Source: Ovis canadensis (taxonomy: Eukaryota > Chordata > Mammalia > Artiodactyla > Bovidae). Taken from it: a stretch of DNA of 64,000 bases. Every line of letters starts with the position of its first letter. Within the stretch, counting starts at the first letter, position 1. The notes under the pieces were generated by a model. That model had not been told where the DNA came from and did no database searches. It worked only from the letters and a program-made list of their open reading frames with translations. Location: positions 35,536,501 to 35,600,500 of the forward strand of contig NC_091245.1 in the NCBI RefSeq assembly GCF_042477335.2. The letters are read 5' to 3'. Shown piece after piece: positions 12,405 through 24,590 of this stretch. The translations under genes and the position numbers were made by a program.

Positions 12405-13112
12405 TTGTTGTTATTCATTGTTCAGTCACTCAGCTGTGTCTGACTCTTTGAGACCCCATGGACTGCAGCACGCCAGATTCCCTGTTGAAGGAAAGTTGCA
12501 TGGCTCAAGGTAACCTGGAATTAAAACTCCCTTCCAGGTCCTCCCAACCATTCTAGGCAAAAAAAGAACTCTCTCACCAGAAGGAAAAATAGAGACACTA
12601 GGTTGATTACGCCCAGCTCCAAGCCAGCCCAGACTCTGGCAGATCTCCAGAACTCCTTGCCCCAGCTGTTTAAGAGGTAACTACTCCCAGCAACCTTGGA
12701 GAAGAGCAGGCCCCCTTAAGACAGTAGCTTTCTACATACATGCCTATATATACTTACTCTTTTTTTAGATAAGTGCAGCGCTTGCTAATCTGACTTCTGC
12801 CCCTTCTCACCTCATTAAAGGTGATCTGTTCCTGTAGAGTGCCAGTCTCATTCTTTTTCTGAACCTTGCCTACTCTAACTCCTTACCTTACACCTGTCCC
12901 TCACCATCTCCCAGAGTTTGCCCAAGTTCATGTCCATTGAATCGGTGATGCCATCCAACCATCTCATCCTCTGTAGCCCTCTTCTCCTCCTGCCCTGACT
13001 CTTTCCCAGCATCAGGGTCTTTTCTAATGAATCAGCCATTGGCATCAGGTGGCCAGAGTATTGGAGCTTCAGTTTCAGCATCAGTCCTTCCAAAGAGTGC
13101 TCAAGATTGATT
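12405..13112 (-). mobile_element. BovB 3' part, private to unit 1
   Basis: Minus-strand BovB 3' end (12405 onwards, 'GTTGTTGTTATTCATTGTTCAGTC' type start), split by a solo LTR and resuming at 12893. Flanked by the 11-bp duplication AAATCTCCTAG at 12394-12404 and 13113-13123, which gives exact ends. Units 2 and 3 lack it at the matching position. Confidence 0.85.
12486..12892 (+). mobile_element. Solo LTR of 407 bp nested in BovB
   Basis: Starts TGAAGGAAAG and ends CTTACA (TG...CA ends). The BovB sequence CCTGT is duplicated immediately outside, at 12481-12485 and 12893-12897, and removing one copy plus the insert restores a normal BovB sequence. It holds a TATATATA motif near 12747-12754. 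No internal retroviral genes, so it is a solo LTR left by recombination. The family was not identified with certainty; the 5-bp duplication would fit an ERV1- or ERVL-type element. Confidence 0.75.
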
Positions 13113-13330
13113 AAATCTCCTAGATGAAATGGCAAATCACTCACAAAGTAACTGATTTCCTAAGGCTCCACTGAAGATGACAAAGCTGGGGTTTGGATCC
13201 AGTTCCTTCTGAGTCTAGCTCCTGTGACCTGTCCTAGAGGCGCTGGATGCACCTCCCTCACTTCTGAGCAGGCCCCCTGCCTTGCGGGGACATGCCCATT
13301 CTTCCTGATTTCCTCCCCCTCCCTACAACA

Positions 13331-13505
13331 TCATGCCCTAGGAACAGCACAGAGGCAGTGGCTGACTGGGGAGAGGGTCATGCTCATTCTGAACTTCAGG
13401 CTCAGCTTCTCATTCTCTGGAGGCCTGAAAGTAAATTTTTGCAGAAGTGAAGTAAAGAAAATAATTCAGTCCTGGCCAACTGTTCTCCAAGGCACATCCG
13501 CTTTC
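13331..13505 (-). pseudogene. CYP2J-type exon 9, frameshifted (unit 1)
   Basis: The last coding exon of a CYP2J-like P450, reading right to left. The acceptor AG is at 13506-13507 and the haem-loop residues KRMCLGEQLARTEL are intact, with the Cys that would ligate haem iron. A 4-bp deletion just after ARTEL, compared with unit 3, shifts the frame and leads to a stop after about 20 further codons. The terminal PRA-stop remains at 13331-13339 but is out of frame. The exon is 175 bp against 179 bp in unit 3. With the broken exons 8 and 7 at 19290 and 22942 it makes a pseudogene. The matching downstream AATAAA is lost. Confidence 0.9.
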
Positions 13506-16500
13506 CTAAAAGACAAAAATATAACGTGAGTTTCCTCCTCAGATGGTATCTATGCCCCAAAAGCATGGAAATCATCCACCACATCTTGTAAAACCTGAGC
13601 AAAGTGAGGGCCCGCCTGGTCCTGGGCGTTTATGCACTGTTTATTTGATCACAACCACCTGGTAAAACCTAAGTCCAGTGAGCTCATTTCACAATCACAC
13701 ACTCCAGTGCCTTCAAGGGTCAGACTGGTAAGGCACAGGATGAAGGTACAGAGTGTGGATGAAACAAGTGAGGGGTTGGGTCGACCTACAAATGTTGTCA
13801 AGTCAAAAGTCTTTCAAAAATCCATTAGCAAATGATAGGGACAAAAGCAGACAAAAGCAAAATTTTGCATTTTTTTCCAATTTTCAAAAGAAGACTGATG
13901 AAAAGTATAAGCAAATGAATGTCAAAGTTTCTCAAGCAGGAGGCACCTATTCCCTATGGCAGGTTTCCTGCCTTAATAACTGGGAATCTCACTGCCATAG
14001 GACCCCACCCCACTGCCCATAGGACAGAAGACTCCATCTCATCCCACCTGTGTTCACCTGCTCCAGGCTTCTCTCACCCCCTCCTCTTCATAATGTTTTC
14101 CTCCCTGACTTGGGCTACAACACCCCACACAGGGTTCTACCACCATCTCTCTTGTGGGTGTTTTAATAACTTACTTTCTCCCTAAGTAATGCATGTTTAC
14201 TGCAAAAATGAAGAAAATGTGTGAAAAATATAAATAAAAGGTATCTGTAATTCTATAATCCAGACAAAACCCTTGTTAACATTTTGACATATTGCCTAGC
14301 TGTCTTTGAAAAGATTCTGCTGTACACCCTCACTGGCATTACTCTCTGTAGTTAATTCTGGGTGCTGCTTTTTCGTGTTTCCCCAAGTAATGAAATATTC
14401 TTGGAAAGCAGTAATGTAGCATGCTTCCATTGTGTCCTCTGCCTGAAACCACTTGTTGAGGAAATAAAATTAGAGAGTAGCTGCAAAAGTGTTTAATAAA
14501 TCAAAATATGCTTCAGAATGATGTCATTTTTATATAATTCTATTTCTATGTTTCCCACCAGCACATGTCTAATCATTTCTGTTCCTCTCATTCTGATTTC
14601 TTTATCCATCACTAATGGAACAATGAAGAAATTGGTTCAAACCATACCAAATCAGTTGTGTTGTAAATACTCAAGATTTTCTTAGAAGAATTCAGATATT
14701 GTGACAAAATTGGACCCACAGAGTCAGGAACCAGAGTTACAGTACTGGTTCCATCAGTACCCAGCTCTGGGCTATGAGCCATTTATTCTCACCGATATAA
14801 ACAATTCTCACTTGTCAAACTTGTGAAGTAATCTTTCTCCTAACCACAGTATGTGGCTGGGAAAGGATACCAGTAAGACAGGAGACATGATTTATTAAAT
14901 CATGAAAAGTAGGGCTACCTTACTTCAAGTCTTCATACTGGACTATGGGAAACATAGACCTTCTCCTTGGTGCTTCCACTAGCTGGCCATCACTAAACAG
15001 GTCAATTGACTCACTAGGAATGAGAGAACTGGCCTAGCGCTTTTGAAAAAAGATCTTTCTAATCTTATCTCCCATGATCCAGTCATTTCTTTTTAAAAAG
15101 GAGGATTCAGTCTCTTGCTCTTCAAGAAGTTGTTTGCTGTTTTGTTGGATCAAAGGGGGAAAACTTACATGAAGAAAAACAAGAAAACCTTACATGAAGA
15201 AAATACAAATTTGCAATAATAGTTGACTGTACATACATCCTAATTCCACACCTGATCATCCTTCCAAGAGAAGGGAAGGAGCTTTCCACATCCCATTCCT
15301 TCAAGGAAGTTTTCTTTACAAAGTGCTAGATCAAGAATGAGGCAAAGCAACAGTGCCCCGAAGATGGGAGTGTGGTGCGAAAAACCTGACAGCTGTGTTG
15401 ACTTTTTGACTCAGTGCATTTTTCAGGTTTCCATATCCTGCTGTGTTCAGCTAGCCCTCATTCTGTAATAGCTGAGAGTATCCCCAAGGTGCTTGCCTTT
15501 TCTGGATTTGACTCTTAGGCAGAAAGACAGCTTGTGAGAACTCTTGATTGCGACAGTGGCTCTAAGTGCTACCCTCTTCCTGTACCCCCATCATTCGCAA
15601 TGTGATTTCATAGCTCTTTCCCCAAAATTGTGCTGTTTTCCCTTTCCTTTGAACTGGGGCTATAAATCTGCACGGGCACCAGAAGGCAGTCGTGGTGATG
15701 GTCACTGGTTCCCAGCTGGGCCTTTTGGAGGCACTACGTGCTTCCGTTCTCCCACCTGTGGTCATATCTTCCACAAGTAAACCAGCTGGGCTAACCTGCT
15801 GGAGGAAAAAACCTAGAAAAAGCCCTGTTGTCCCAGCCAGGGTCATCTTAGATCAGCCTTCAGCCAGTTGACCTCCCAAACAGGCAAGAAAGCCCAGCTA
15901 AGATTAGTCGAGCTCCCAGGCTCAATTGTAGACTTGGGAACAATAATACATATAATTTTAAGTAACTGAATTCTTGACTTTGTTATGTAGTAATATAATG
16001 AACAATACATATAAATGTGAACTCAGTGAATCTTAAAATGGAAGCTACTTTATGAAAATAAGTAACATTTTAATTGTGTTAGCAAGATCATTAGATTAGA
16101 ACTTAAATATAACCAACAAGGACCTACTGTATAGCACAGGGGACTATACTCAATATTTTGTAATAACCAGTAAGGAGAAAAAAGTACAAGAAAAAAGATA
16201 TACATGTATGTATAATGGAACCACTTTGCTGTACACCTAAAACTAATACAATATTCTAAATCAACTATACATCAATAAAAATTTATAAAGAAACCAGAAA
16301 CTTGAGTCTTTGGCCATTTTCTGCCAATTCCTTGGGCAGATGACCTTGGATGAGAAACAACTTTTCTGAATCCTAATTTCCTTACATTGAGAGTTAGATA
16401 CTGATCCCTTTATGTTTAACTGCTAATAATTGGGTTTTTGTAAGTAGTAAATAAAACAATTTGCTTGCCAATGAAATCTATAATTAGAAGGGTGTGATAC

Positions 16501-17977
16501 AACTTTGAATAAAAACAACAATAACAACAAAATTAGTGAGGCAAGAATAATTTTATACTTAAATAAAGCACCTAAAGCTTTGTACTATGATAGGAAATTG
16601 GAAGCTCTTGTAGATGGGAAGACTGAAAGGTTTTCCTGCATCTCACATCTGCTTTCATGTTAGAAAGTGACTTGTCAAAATGAGCAATGGTAGCACAGAA
16701 TGAGAGTAAGAAAAATATAGAAAATCTAATCAGAATCAGTCTAGATTCACACAGGGCAGGCTCCTACAGCAGGAAACATGGGCTCTATGCCACGTCTATG
16801 TGGGTTCAAATTCCAGTCCCTCCCTTATTGTGCCTTTGTGTCATGATAAGCAAAATTATACGGTTGCAGATAATCAATCTATATTTAATTTAAATTAATG
16901 ACTATGAATTTCAGAGTGTTAACTCACCAGCATTTAGTTACTTTTTAAAGAAGACTCTGCTAGGAAGAGCACAGGCTTCAGTATTTGATAAACATGTTCA
17001 ACACTGGGTTCTAGCTCTGCTTCTATGAGCTTTATTACTGTAGATACCACAGCTGGCCCTTCTAAGCTTCAGTTTCCTTCCTTATCCCCAATGTGGTGAC
17101 AGGAATTTGAACCATGTAAGGTTACACGACAACATGTGGTCCATGAAAGTTGCATTTTCCCCCCACCCCACCCCCACCTAATCATTGTCATATCCTCCAG
17201 GCTGAATGCTTGACACAAAATAGGTGCTTAGGAAACATTTATGGAATTAAGGATTTGGGAAATTATTTGAAATGATGTCAGCAGCATACTTAACTTGTTA
17301 TCTGGTATATATGGAGAATTTTGTTACTCATTTCACATTGTTATGAGTTAAAACACCCTTTTTTAACAGGCAGGCTCAGAAATATGAAAGAAAGAGTTTT
17401 CTCTGCATTCTCTTTTGTACATTTCAAGTTGTGCACCATGTAAATGTATTAACTAGATTTTTAAAGGGTTATTAGAATTTAAAAAGGCAAAGGGACCTCA
17501 TCAGAAAACGGATAGAGTAGAACCTCATCTGCTTAAGTCCATGGCACCTAGAGTCACTTGTGATGCCCATAGTGATAAGGAAGCAGCCCCTTTACCGGAA
17601 CCTCCTCCACCTCTTTCTTAGAAAATAGCTTTATTTTTATGTGAGTGGGCAGCCCTAAAAGGATCATGGAACTTAAAGCTCTATGAAGATGGTGGGGTTC
17701 TAACCTTCTGTGTGGGTAACAGGCAGAGGCTAAGCTTCTGTCTCTGGTGTTCTGGGGACAGAACAACTTAATGCTGAAATCTCCATCTGAGTCAAGCCAG
17801 GGCTTAGGAAGTAAGGGCATGAGTCCTGGTGATGTTCCACCCAGGGAATCCTGAGATGCAACTGCAGCAAGAGCGAGTCACGCTGGGCAGGGCGATGTAG
17901 AGACATTCCAACTAAAGCAAAGCCTCACAAGGAGAAGAGTAGGGAAGGGTGCAGAGAGAGACTCTGGGTTCCCACAC
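13506..17977. other. Intron 8 of unit 1, left part
   Basis: Intronic sequence paralogous to 30140-30525 and 31987-37146 in unit 2, and to 56226-59010 in unit 3. No exon-like segment recognised. It contains an ancient L1 3' end (16106-16287) and an (AAC)n-rich patch near 16503-16530. Scattered open frames do not persist in the other two units. Confidence 0.7.
16106..16287 (+). mobile_element. Ancient L1 3' UTR end shared by all units
   Basis: Typical L1 3' end in plus orientation (ACCTACTGTATAGCACAGG ... CACTTTGCTGTACACCTAAA ... CAATAAAAATTTATAAAG). The same insertion stands at 35758-35915 in unit 2 and 57053-57320 in unit 3, so it predates the duplications and is a good anchor for aligning them. 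Confidence 0.85.
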
Positions 17978-19263
17978 TGCCGGGAGCCAGTGTGAGGAAC
18001 CCCGCCCGTGGCAAAGGTCATGAGGAAGGAGGCTCGGCATACGCAAAGGCAGGATGGATCAAGCCTCAGGGGTCACCCTGGAAATTCTCGAGCATCTACC
18101 CCCCAAACCAGAGTCTGCCTACCTTACTGCATTATGCTTTCACCAACTCCTCTGACATTAAGATGGGGCTGTCCCCCCACCACCTTTTTCTGGAAAAAGT
18201 TCATTTAGAGCTTTTACATAATAAGTCTTCTGGGCATAATAAGAGTGTTTCAATCCAAAAACCCCTCTGATGGCTTTCTAGCCTGACTGCCGGACTCTTA
18301 CAGCTGCGCATGTGATTGTTTGCGGCCTCCCAACCGAGGGAGGCACAGGAAGCTTTAAACATCCTAGGAATGTAGGGGCTTCCGAGGAGTCAAAATCATT
18401 AGAATAGGACTGATTAAGGGTTTCATTTGTTGAGCCAATACTTGCTGCCAAGTTTTTATATCTTTTATTTGTTGATATAGTTGGTATGTAGAAAAAACAG
18501 GTGGTAGCCCTGGTATTAGTAACATTAGATTTTTGAGTTAAGTACTTTCTTTGTTATAACCCACTGAACCTTTGTTCTACAGGAATGTAACTTTATTTAG
18601 TATTTTGAGGGTGATGAAGAATAAGGAAAAACACTTCAAGGGAAAAAGAGTTTTCTGGTTGATAGACATTTATCTAGGAAAAGAGCCATAAAAATGTTAA
18701 CAGGCCCCCTGGCCAGAAGATGATGTAAAACCACCTGGGACCTTTTGTATACGGGAAGGCATGCAAGAGGAAAACCTGGTCTCAATAAGTGTCAGGACTG
18801 CTGCCCCTGCATAACTCTGCATATTCCATTATTTCTTTATGTACAACTTGGGGTATATAAGCTACTTTTGAAAATAAAGTTGTGGGTCTGGCACCGATGC
18901 TTGGCTCCCCCATGTCATTCTTTTCTCCCTTTTCTGGCTGAATTCCCATCTGGAGCATTGAGGCTCACTGTATCTACTTCTTTGCCCTGGCTTCTAAGAC
19001 GCACGCAAGAGGGAGCCCAAGGCAGGGCACCCTCCGCTATTCAAGCGGGTGCCAGTGGCCTACGTAGACGGTGCAAGTTCCTTGTCTTAGCACTTTATTG
19101 GTTTTCCATGTAAACCAAGTTATTCAGCCTCTTTTCTCCACTAATTTTCCCACGACACTATTCTTTCCTAATCTCTCTTTATATTTCTAAATAAATAAGT
19201 TTTTCCTTGCTGACTCCGTCCCTGCTTCAAATTCCCTGGATCCACCGGGGCTGGACCCCGGCA
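17978..19263 (+). mobile_element. Solo LTR (ruminant ERV class II type), unit 1
   Basis: Begins TGCCGGGAGCCAG and ends GGACCCCGGCA, with TG...CA ends. A 6-bp target duplication is seen as CCACAC (17972-17977) and CCGCAC (19264-19269), differing by one base. A TATATAAG motif lies at 18854-18861 with AATAAA at 18873. The length is 1286 bp with no internal gag/pol/env. The sequence looks like the long BTLTR1-type ruminant LTR; that name is from memory. It sits 26 bp from pseudo-exon 8 in intron 8. The same family is present in unit 2 in the opposite orientation and at another site. Confidence 0.85.
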
Positions 19264-19289
19264 CCGCACTCCTCATTTTTGCTACTTGC

Positions 19290-19423
19290 CTATTGAAAAA
19301 GGCAGAAAGAATTCCCTTTTTTTAAACTGTCCATTCTACAGAAAATGCTCTGGATTGAATGTGTTGGGGGTGGCCCACTCTGCGGGGTCCCTGCACAGCC
19401 AGGTTGGTCGTGACCATGGTCCC
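19290..19423 (-). pseudogene. CYP2J-type exon 8, frameshift and nonsense (unit 1)
   Basis: Reads from acceptor TTCTCCAG|GGGACCATGGTC at 19423 to FSI-G at 19290. The exon is 134 bp against 139 bp in unit 3. A 5-bp deletion falls in the segment encoding LTALHRD and shifts the frame. Further on, in the original frame, the Glu codon of FLENGQF is TAG. The donor is GCAAGT rather than GTGAGT; GC donors can splice, so this alone would not kill the exon. It matches the start and end of intact exon 8 at 59044-59182. Confidence 0.92.
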
Positions 19424-22400
19424 CTGGAGAAGGCAGAAAAGACTCATGCAAGACATGACACACACAACACACGTGTGGAATGGGGCAGCAGCCCCCCAGG
19501 CTCCTACATGAATGTTGGCAGCGCCCCAAATTCCCTCAAACCCCCCAACCCAGTAACTTCAGAGCCCAACCGCTATGACTCAGCTCTTTGCCATGAGTCA
19601 GCTTAAAACTGTGACCTGGAATTGTCTGTTGGGAATTTGATCAAGGAAGTATGACTACTCTTAGTGCAGAATGCATCTCTGCAGGGACCTTTCAGTGTTG
19701 ATCTTGGGAGGGAGCACGTATGAATCAATGAACATATGATGAACAATGAACAATGAACATACAACAGGCATGAATCATGTGACAGTGGGCAGGCAGTTCT
19801 GGACCAAAATCAACCCAGATGCTCAGTGAAGTGGTAACTGTGGCAGTTTGTATAGCAAAAATGTCTCATTCATCTAAGTTTCTCCCTCCAGTCTCTTCCC
19901 TCCATTATCTAGCACATTCCACAGAAGGTTTAATGATAGAATTAGGTCACCCAGTGGAAGGAACCACTATCCTTTTTGGTACACAGCAAGAAACCCAGGA
20001 GTCCTCCTTAGTGCCTCCCTTTTCCCCATTTTGCCTTCATCCAGTCCTTCAGGCAGGCTGGTCAATTTTACTTGAAATTTCTCTTGATTCTGTCACCTGC
20101 ATTATGCCCACTGCCTTGGTTGTCCACACATTCCTACAGTAGCTCTGACTACAACTCTGTATCCTCTCTTCCCCTTCAATGTTCTCAACACAATGAAAGC
20201 AGAGTTAGCTATGGACACGATTTAATCATGTTAGTCCTGTCCACCCACCACACCTGGCACTTGACAGACAGCCTTCAAGAGCTCCCATCACTCTTAGATT
20301 AAGGACACATCACCTGCCCCTGTTGGAGCCACTGTCCTTCTACCTGCATTCCCACTACATCAAGCCTCTTTCAATTTCTCAATCTGTCATTTGTCCCCAC
20401 TCCTTTCCATGCCATTTTGCATGGCAGCCTCTGGGTATCTTCATGCCAATGAGTACTTGCTGGAGTTACCAGTGCGTTTGTCCCTGCTGTGAGCCACACT
20501 GCCCCCCACCTTTCCAGGAGACCCTCCAACACTAGCAGGTAGGTCTGGCCCAGCCTCTTACGAGGTCACTGCTTTTTTCCCCTGGGTCCTGGTGTGAACA
20601 CCACCTTGTGTGTGCCCTCTAAGAGTGGAGCTTCTGTTACCTCCAGTCCTGTGGAATTCCAGCAATCAAACCCTGATGGTCTTCAAAGCTAGATTCTGTG
20701 GGGGTACTTCCTCCTGTTGTCAGATCCCCAGGCTGGGGCACTTGACATGAGGCTCAGGACTTCCACTTCTGTGGCAGAATTTCTGTGATGTGATTGGCTT
20801 CCTGTTTGCGCACCACCCACCCAGTGAGTATGGGACTTGACTTTATCCTAATCGTGTCACTCCTGCCATTTTACTGTGGCCTCTTCATCTTTGGATGTAG
20901 GGTATCTTTTCTGGTACGTTTCCTTTTTTTTTTTTTTTTTTTTGGTCAGTGGTTGTTCAGAAGATATTTGTGGGTTTTGTGTTTGCATAAGAAGGTTAAG
21001 TTCAAGTCCTTCGACTCCACCATCGTGAGCTAATCAACCAGGCCCTAGCTTTCTGTGACCTAAGTTTTACCCAATCTGAGGAGCATTCTCACTGTATATC
21101 CTTCAGCAAGTACCTGCCTTTCCTCAGCACCCAATGCCCCATCTTCTTTTCCTCTGCATTTAGTCTAGTATCACTTGCTCAAAGAGGGTTGCATGCAGAG
21201 GCCTGGAAGCCAGCATTTCAGAACACCTCAGCTTGGGGCTGTATGGAGAAGCACTGCGCATGCCATCCCTCAGGGTAATTATTTGAGCTTCTATTAAAAA
21301 TCAGTTTTACTTGGCTCCCTGAGCCTGCAAAACACTACATCAGAAAAGAAAACTTGTTATAACCAGTCTATTGACTTAGAATGGTTATTGGGAACTAAAT
21401 TAATTGCTATGAATATACAAAGATAACCTGTGAAGTCACTTAGACTTCAGATTTCACCCACAAAATGGTCAGTCAGCAAGAAAATAGTAAACGCAATCAT
21501 TGCAGGAATAGCTGCTTTTCCCAGCTCTGCAGGATGGGGACAAAGGGCAACGCAATGGGGAAGTTCCTACTGTTCTGCCTTGATATCAGCCCCAGGTTCC
21601 ACACACAGAGAAACTCAGACAAACTGCAATGGATCCACAGAGATGGACCAAGGGGTGAGAACTGTGAATGTGCAGTGTGCAGAGAGGGCACTCGGGGGCA
21701 CAGGAGAGCTGTCTGCTGAGATCCTAACAGTGGTGGGCAGAATGAGAGCAGAATTGCCTTTGCAAGGACAGGGCCCCACAGAGAATAATTGCAGGGAGAC
21801 TTTTTTTAAAGGCAAAGTAAAGTAGCCTCTGAGGAGAGAACTTGTTGTAGAGCAGAAAAAGATGAGCCTGGGAATCAGAAAAACTCTGTTTCTGGAACCC
21901 AACTGTGGTAATTTTGTAGTTGAGACCTCTTTAAAAGACTAGTAACTCTCTCAGCCTGAAGTTCAAATTTGTAAAATGAGGATAACAAAATTCACATTCT
22001 GAGGACCGATAAAGATATTTTGAGAGAACCTGAACAGTCAATGGCACATGGTGCATGTGTGTTAGCTGCTCAGTTGTGTCCAACTCTTTGCAACCCCCAT
22101 GGACTGTAGCCTGCCAGGCTACTCTCTCCATGGAATTCTCCAGGCAAGAATACTGGAGTGGCTGTCATTCCCTTCTCCAGGGGATCTTTCTGACCCGGGG
22201 TTCAAACCCAGGTTTCCTGCATGGCAGGCAGATTCTTTACAGTTTGAGCCACCAGGGAAGACCAATGCCACATAATTACTGCTTAAAAGGCACACATTCC
22301 TTTCTCTCCTTTTCTGATATTTAGTACTACACGGACTTAGATTGTTTTCCCTTGTGATGTAGTCCCATCAAGCGGGTGTACATAAAAGCTTGAAAAATAC

Positions 22401-22941
22401 ATTTGGGGATATTATGTTAGAAACATCACTTTAATGTGATTTTGGTTCAGATGGTCTCAAATATTTATTCATATTTCAATATTCTAAACCACCAGGATTG
22501 TGAAGCAGAATCTTCCAACATACATGTGGCAGGTCCCTATTCTGTTAGAAGCTCTCCCAAGGCAAAGAAAAGGACCTCACAGCAAAGTCTGACTGAGAAT
22601 TGCTGCCTGCTATCTCCCCACAGGAATTAACAATGCACATCACATATTAAAACACTGAGATATCTCAAATCTAAAACAGCAAGTCTTTGCCTAAACATGT
22701 TTGACCTAGGAATCCCCTTGCTTTCCCACAACACCTATTAACGTTTCTTTGAACTAACATTCTAAAAACCCCACAGGGAAAAAAAAAATCTACTATTACA
22801 TCAGCAATAATATTAATATATCTCTCTCCCTATTTAAGTGCTTCCCTAAGGCAAGAAAACACATAACATTTCCCATTGAGACTTCAACCATTTACAAATA
22901 TGAACTTGGAGTCCTGAGGCTATGAGAGAGCCCCTAATTAC
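19424..22941. other. Intron 7 of unit 1
   Basis: Intronic sequence paralogous to 37158-40918 in unit 2 and, up to about 21300, to 59183-63536 in unit 3. It contains a 21-bp poly-T run at about 20923-20943 and one SINE (22050-22262). No further exon recognised; open frames here are not shared between units. Confidence 0.7.
22050..22262 (-). mobile_element. Bov-tA SINE, private to unit 1
   Basis: Full SINE in reverse orientation, ending at the tRNA-like head (GAGCCACCAGGGAAG). The target duplication is CAATGGCACAT (22039-22049) and CAATGCCACAT (22263-22273). Unit 2 has the empty site (CCATGGCACATAGTCATTG near 40018). Confidence 0.92.
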
Positions 22942-23128
22942 CTTGGGCAGGTGGTATCCAGCCAGGGTCGTGTCCACTGCCACCTCCTGGTGCACGTTCA
23001 GAGGGATGATGTTCCCCTTCTCAGCACCTCGTGGATGACAGTGTTGGTGTAGGGCATGGACTCTCGAGCAGCCGTGCTTGGTTTCTGAGACTGGCCAAGC
23101 ATCCTATCAATCTCAGCTTGGACTTTTT
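22942..23128 (-). pseudogene. CYP2J-type exon 7, 1-bp frameshift (unit 1)
   Basis: Reads from acceptor TTTTCCAG (23129-23136) through EKVQAEIDRMLGQSQ, then RESMPYTNTVIHEVLR, to AGYHLPK and donor GTAATT (22936-22941). The exon is 187 bp; the unit 2 copy is 188 bp. The missing base is in the LR-M-G-NIIPL block, where the ATG codon has lost its T. A TGA follows within a few codons. Otherwise it is close to CYP2J family sequence, with the TTLAGYHLPK end preserved. It is the most 5' exon seen in unit 1; a BovB starts 19 bp further upstream. Confidence 0.92.
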
Positions 23129-23146
23129 CTGGAAAATAAGAGGAGG

Positions 23147-24352
23147 TTGAACTGTGAACTCCCTGATATTCAAGCTGGTTTTAGAAAAGGCAGAGGAACT
23201 AGAGATCAAATTGCCAACATCTGCTGGATCATGGAAAAAGCAAGAGAGTTCCAGAAAAACATCTATTTCTACTTTATTGACTATGCCAAAGTCTTTGACT
23301 GTGTGGATCACAATCAACTGTGGAAAATTCTGAAAGAGATGGGAACATCAGACCACCAAACCTGCCTCTTGAGAAATCTGTATGCAGGTCAGGAAGCAAC
23401 AGTTAGAACTGGACATGGAACAACAGACTGGTTCCAAATAGGAAAAGGAGTACGTCAAGGCTGTATATTGTCACTCTGCTTATTTAACTTATATGCAGAG
23501 TACATCATGAGAAACGCTGGGCTGGAGGAAGCACAAGCTGGAGTCAAGATTGCCAGGAGAAACATCAATAATCTCAGATATGCAGATGACACCACCCTTA
23601 TTGCAGAAAGTGAAGAGGAAATAAAGAGCCTCTTGATGAAAGTGGAAGAGCAGAGTGAAAAAGCTGGCTTAAAAATCAACATTCAAAAGACAAAGATCAT
23701 AGCATCTGACCCATCATTTCATGGCAAATAGATGGGGAAACAATGGAAACAGTGACAGACTTTCTTTTTCAGGCTCCAAAATCACTGCAGATGGTGCACT
23801 TCAGCCATAAAATTAAGAAACTTGCTCCTTGGAAGAAAAGCTATGACATACCTAGACAGCATATTAAAAAGAAGAGACATTATTTTGCCCATAGAGGTCT
23901 ATATAGTCAAAGCTATGATATTTCCAGTAGCCATGTATGGATGTGAAAACTAGACCATAAAAAAAACTGAGCGCTGAAGAATTGATGCTTTTGAACTTTA
24001 GCATTGGAGAAGACTCTCTAGAGTCCCTTAGACTGCAAGGAGATCATACCAGTCAATCCTAAAGGAAATCAGTCCTGACTATTCATTGGAAGGACTGATG
24101 CTGAAGCTGAAGCTCTAATTTTTGGCCAACTTATATGAAGAGCTGACTCATTAGAAAAGACCCTGATGCTGAGAAAGATTGAAGACAGAAGAAGAAAGAG
24201 ATGACAGAGGATGAGATGTTTGGATGGCATCACCAACTTGATGGGCATCTTTGGGCAAGCTCTGGGAGTTGGTGATGGACAGAGAGGCCTGGCATGCTGC
24301 TGTCCATGGGGTCACAAGGAGTCAGATATGACTGAGTGACTGAACTGAACTG
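23147..24352 (+). mobile_element. BovB LINE at the unit 1 / unit 2 junction
   Basis: Plus-strand BovB from the ELPDIQAGFRKGRGTRDQIAN block to the ACTGAACTGA tail at 24338-24352. The reverse transcriptase is readable to about 23731, with motif A (FIDYAKVFD), motif B (GVRQGCILS) and motif C (YADD at 23580-23591). It then breaks up with frameshifts. No endonuclease domain. It interrupts intron 6 sequence just upstream of pseudo-exon 7. Confidence 0.9.
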
Positions 24353-24365
24353 ATATGTATAAAAA

Positions 24366-24590
24366 GGGCTTCCTGGTTGGCTCAATGATATAGAATCTGC
24401 CCACCAATGCAGGAGACACAGGAAAGGCAGGTTCAACCCCTGGGTCAGGAAGACACCTTGGAGGAAGAAATGGCAAGTATACTGGAGTATACTCCAGTAT
24501 TCTGCCTGTAGAAACATATGGACAGAGAAGCCTGGCAGGCTACAGTCCATGAGGTTGCAAACTGTTGTTCATGACTGAGCAGGTGAGCAT
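24366..24590 (+). mobile_element. Bov-tA SINE with internal palindrome
   Basis: tRNA-like head GGCTTCCTGGTTGGCTCAATG at 24367, degraded body and an AT-rich tail from 24595. At 24479-24500 the usual 'actccagtat' block is preceded by its own reverse complement, giving a perfect 22-bp palindrome with half-site ATACTGGAGTA. Confidence 0.85.

Larger units (their letters stand above)
9561..23145 (-). repeat. Tandem duplication unit 1 (CYP2J 3' end, dead copy)
   Basis: Homologous along its length to 24655-41140 and, from about 10068, to 52439-63536, once private insertions are removed. Shared markers are the 3' flank near 10070-10290, exon 9, the ancient L1 3' end in intron 8, exon 8, intron 7 and exon 7. 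The right edge is cut by a BovB (23147) about 18 bp into intron 6 upstream of exon 7. The gene orientation is minus. Private insertions are an L1 with SINE, a BovB with nested LTR, a 1.3-kb LTR and a SINE. Confidence 0.85.

Noticed and set aside
17992..18270. Open frame of 92 codons near the CYP2J exon 8 pseudogene
   Set aside because: It lies wholly within the LTR and its amino acids match no known domain; the same stretch in the unit 2 LTR has different frames.
23078..23731. A 217-codon frame that appears to fuse unknown sequence to a reverse transcriptase
   Set aside because: The first 20-odd codons are antisense to CYP2J exon 7 and intron 6; the rest is BovB. It is a chance fusion at an insertion junction.
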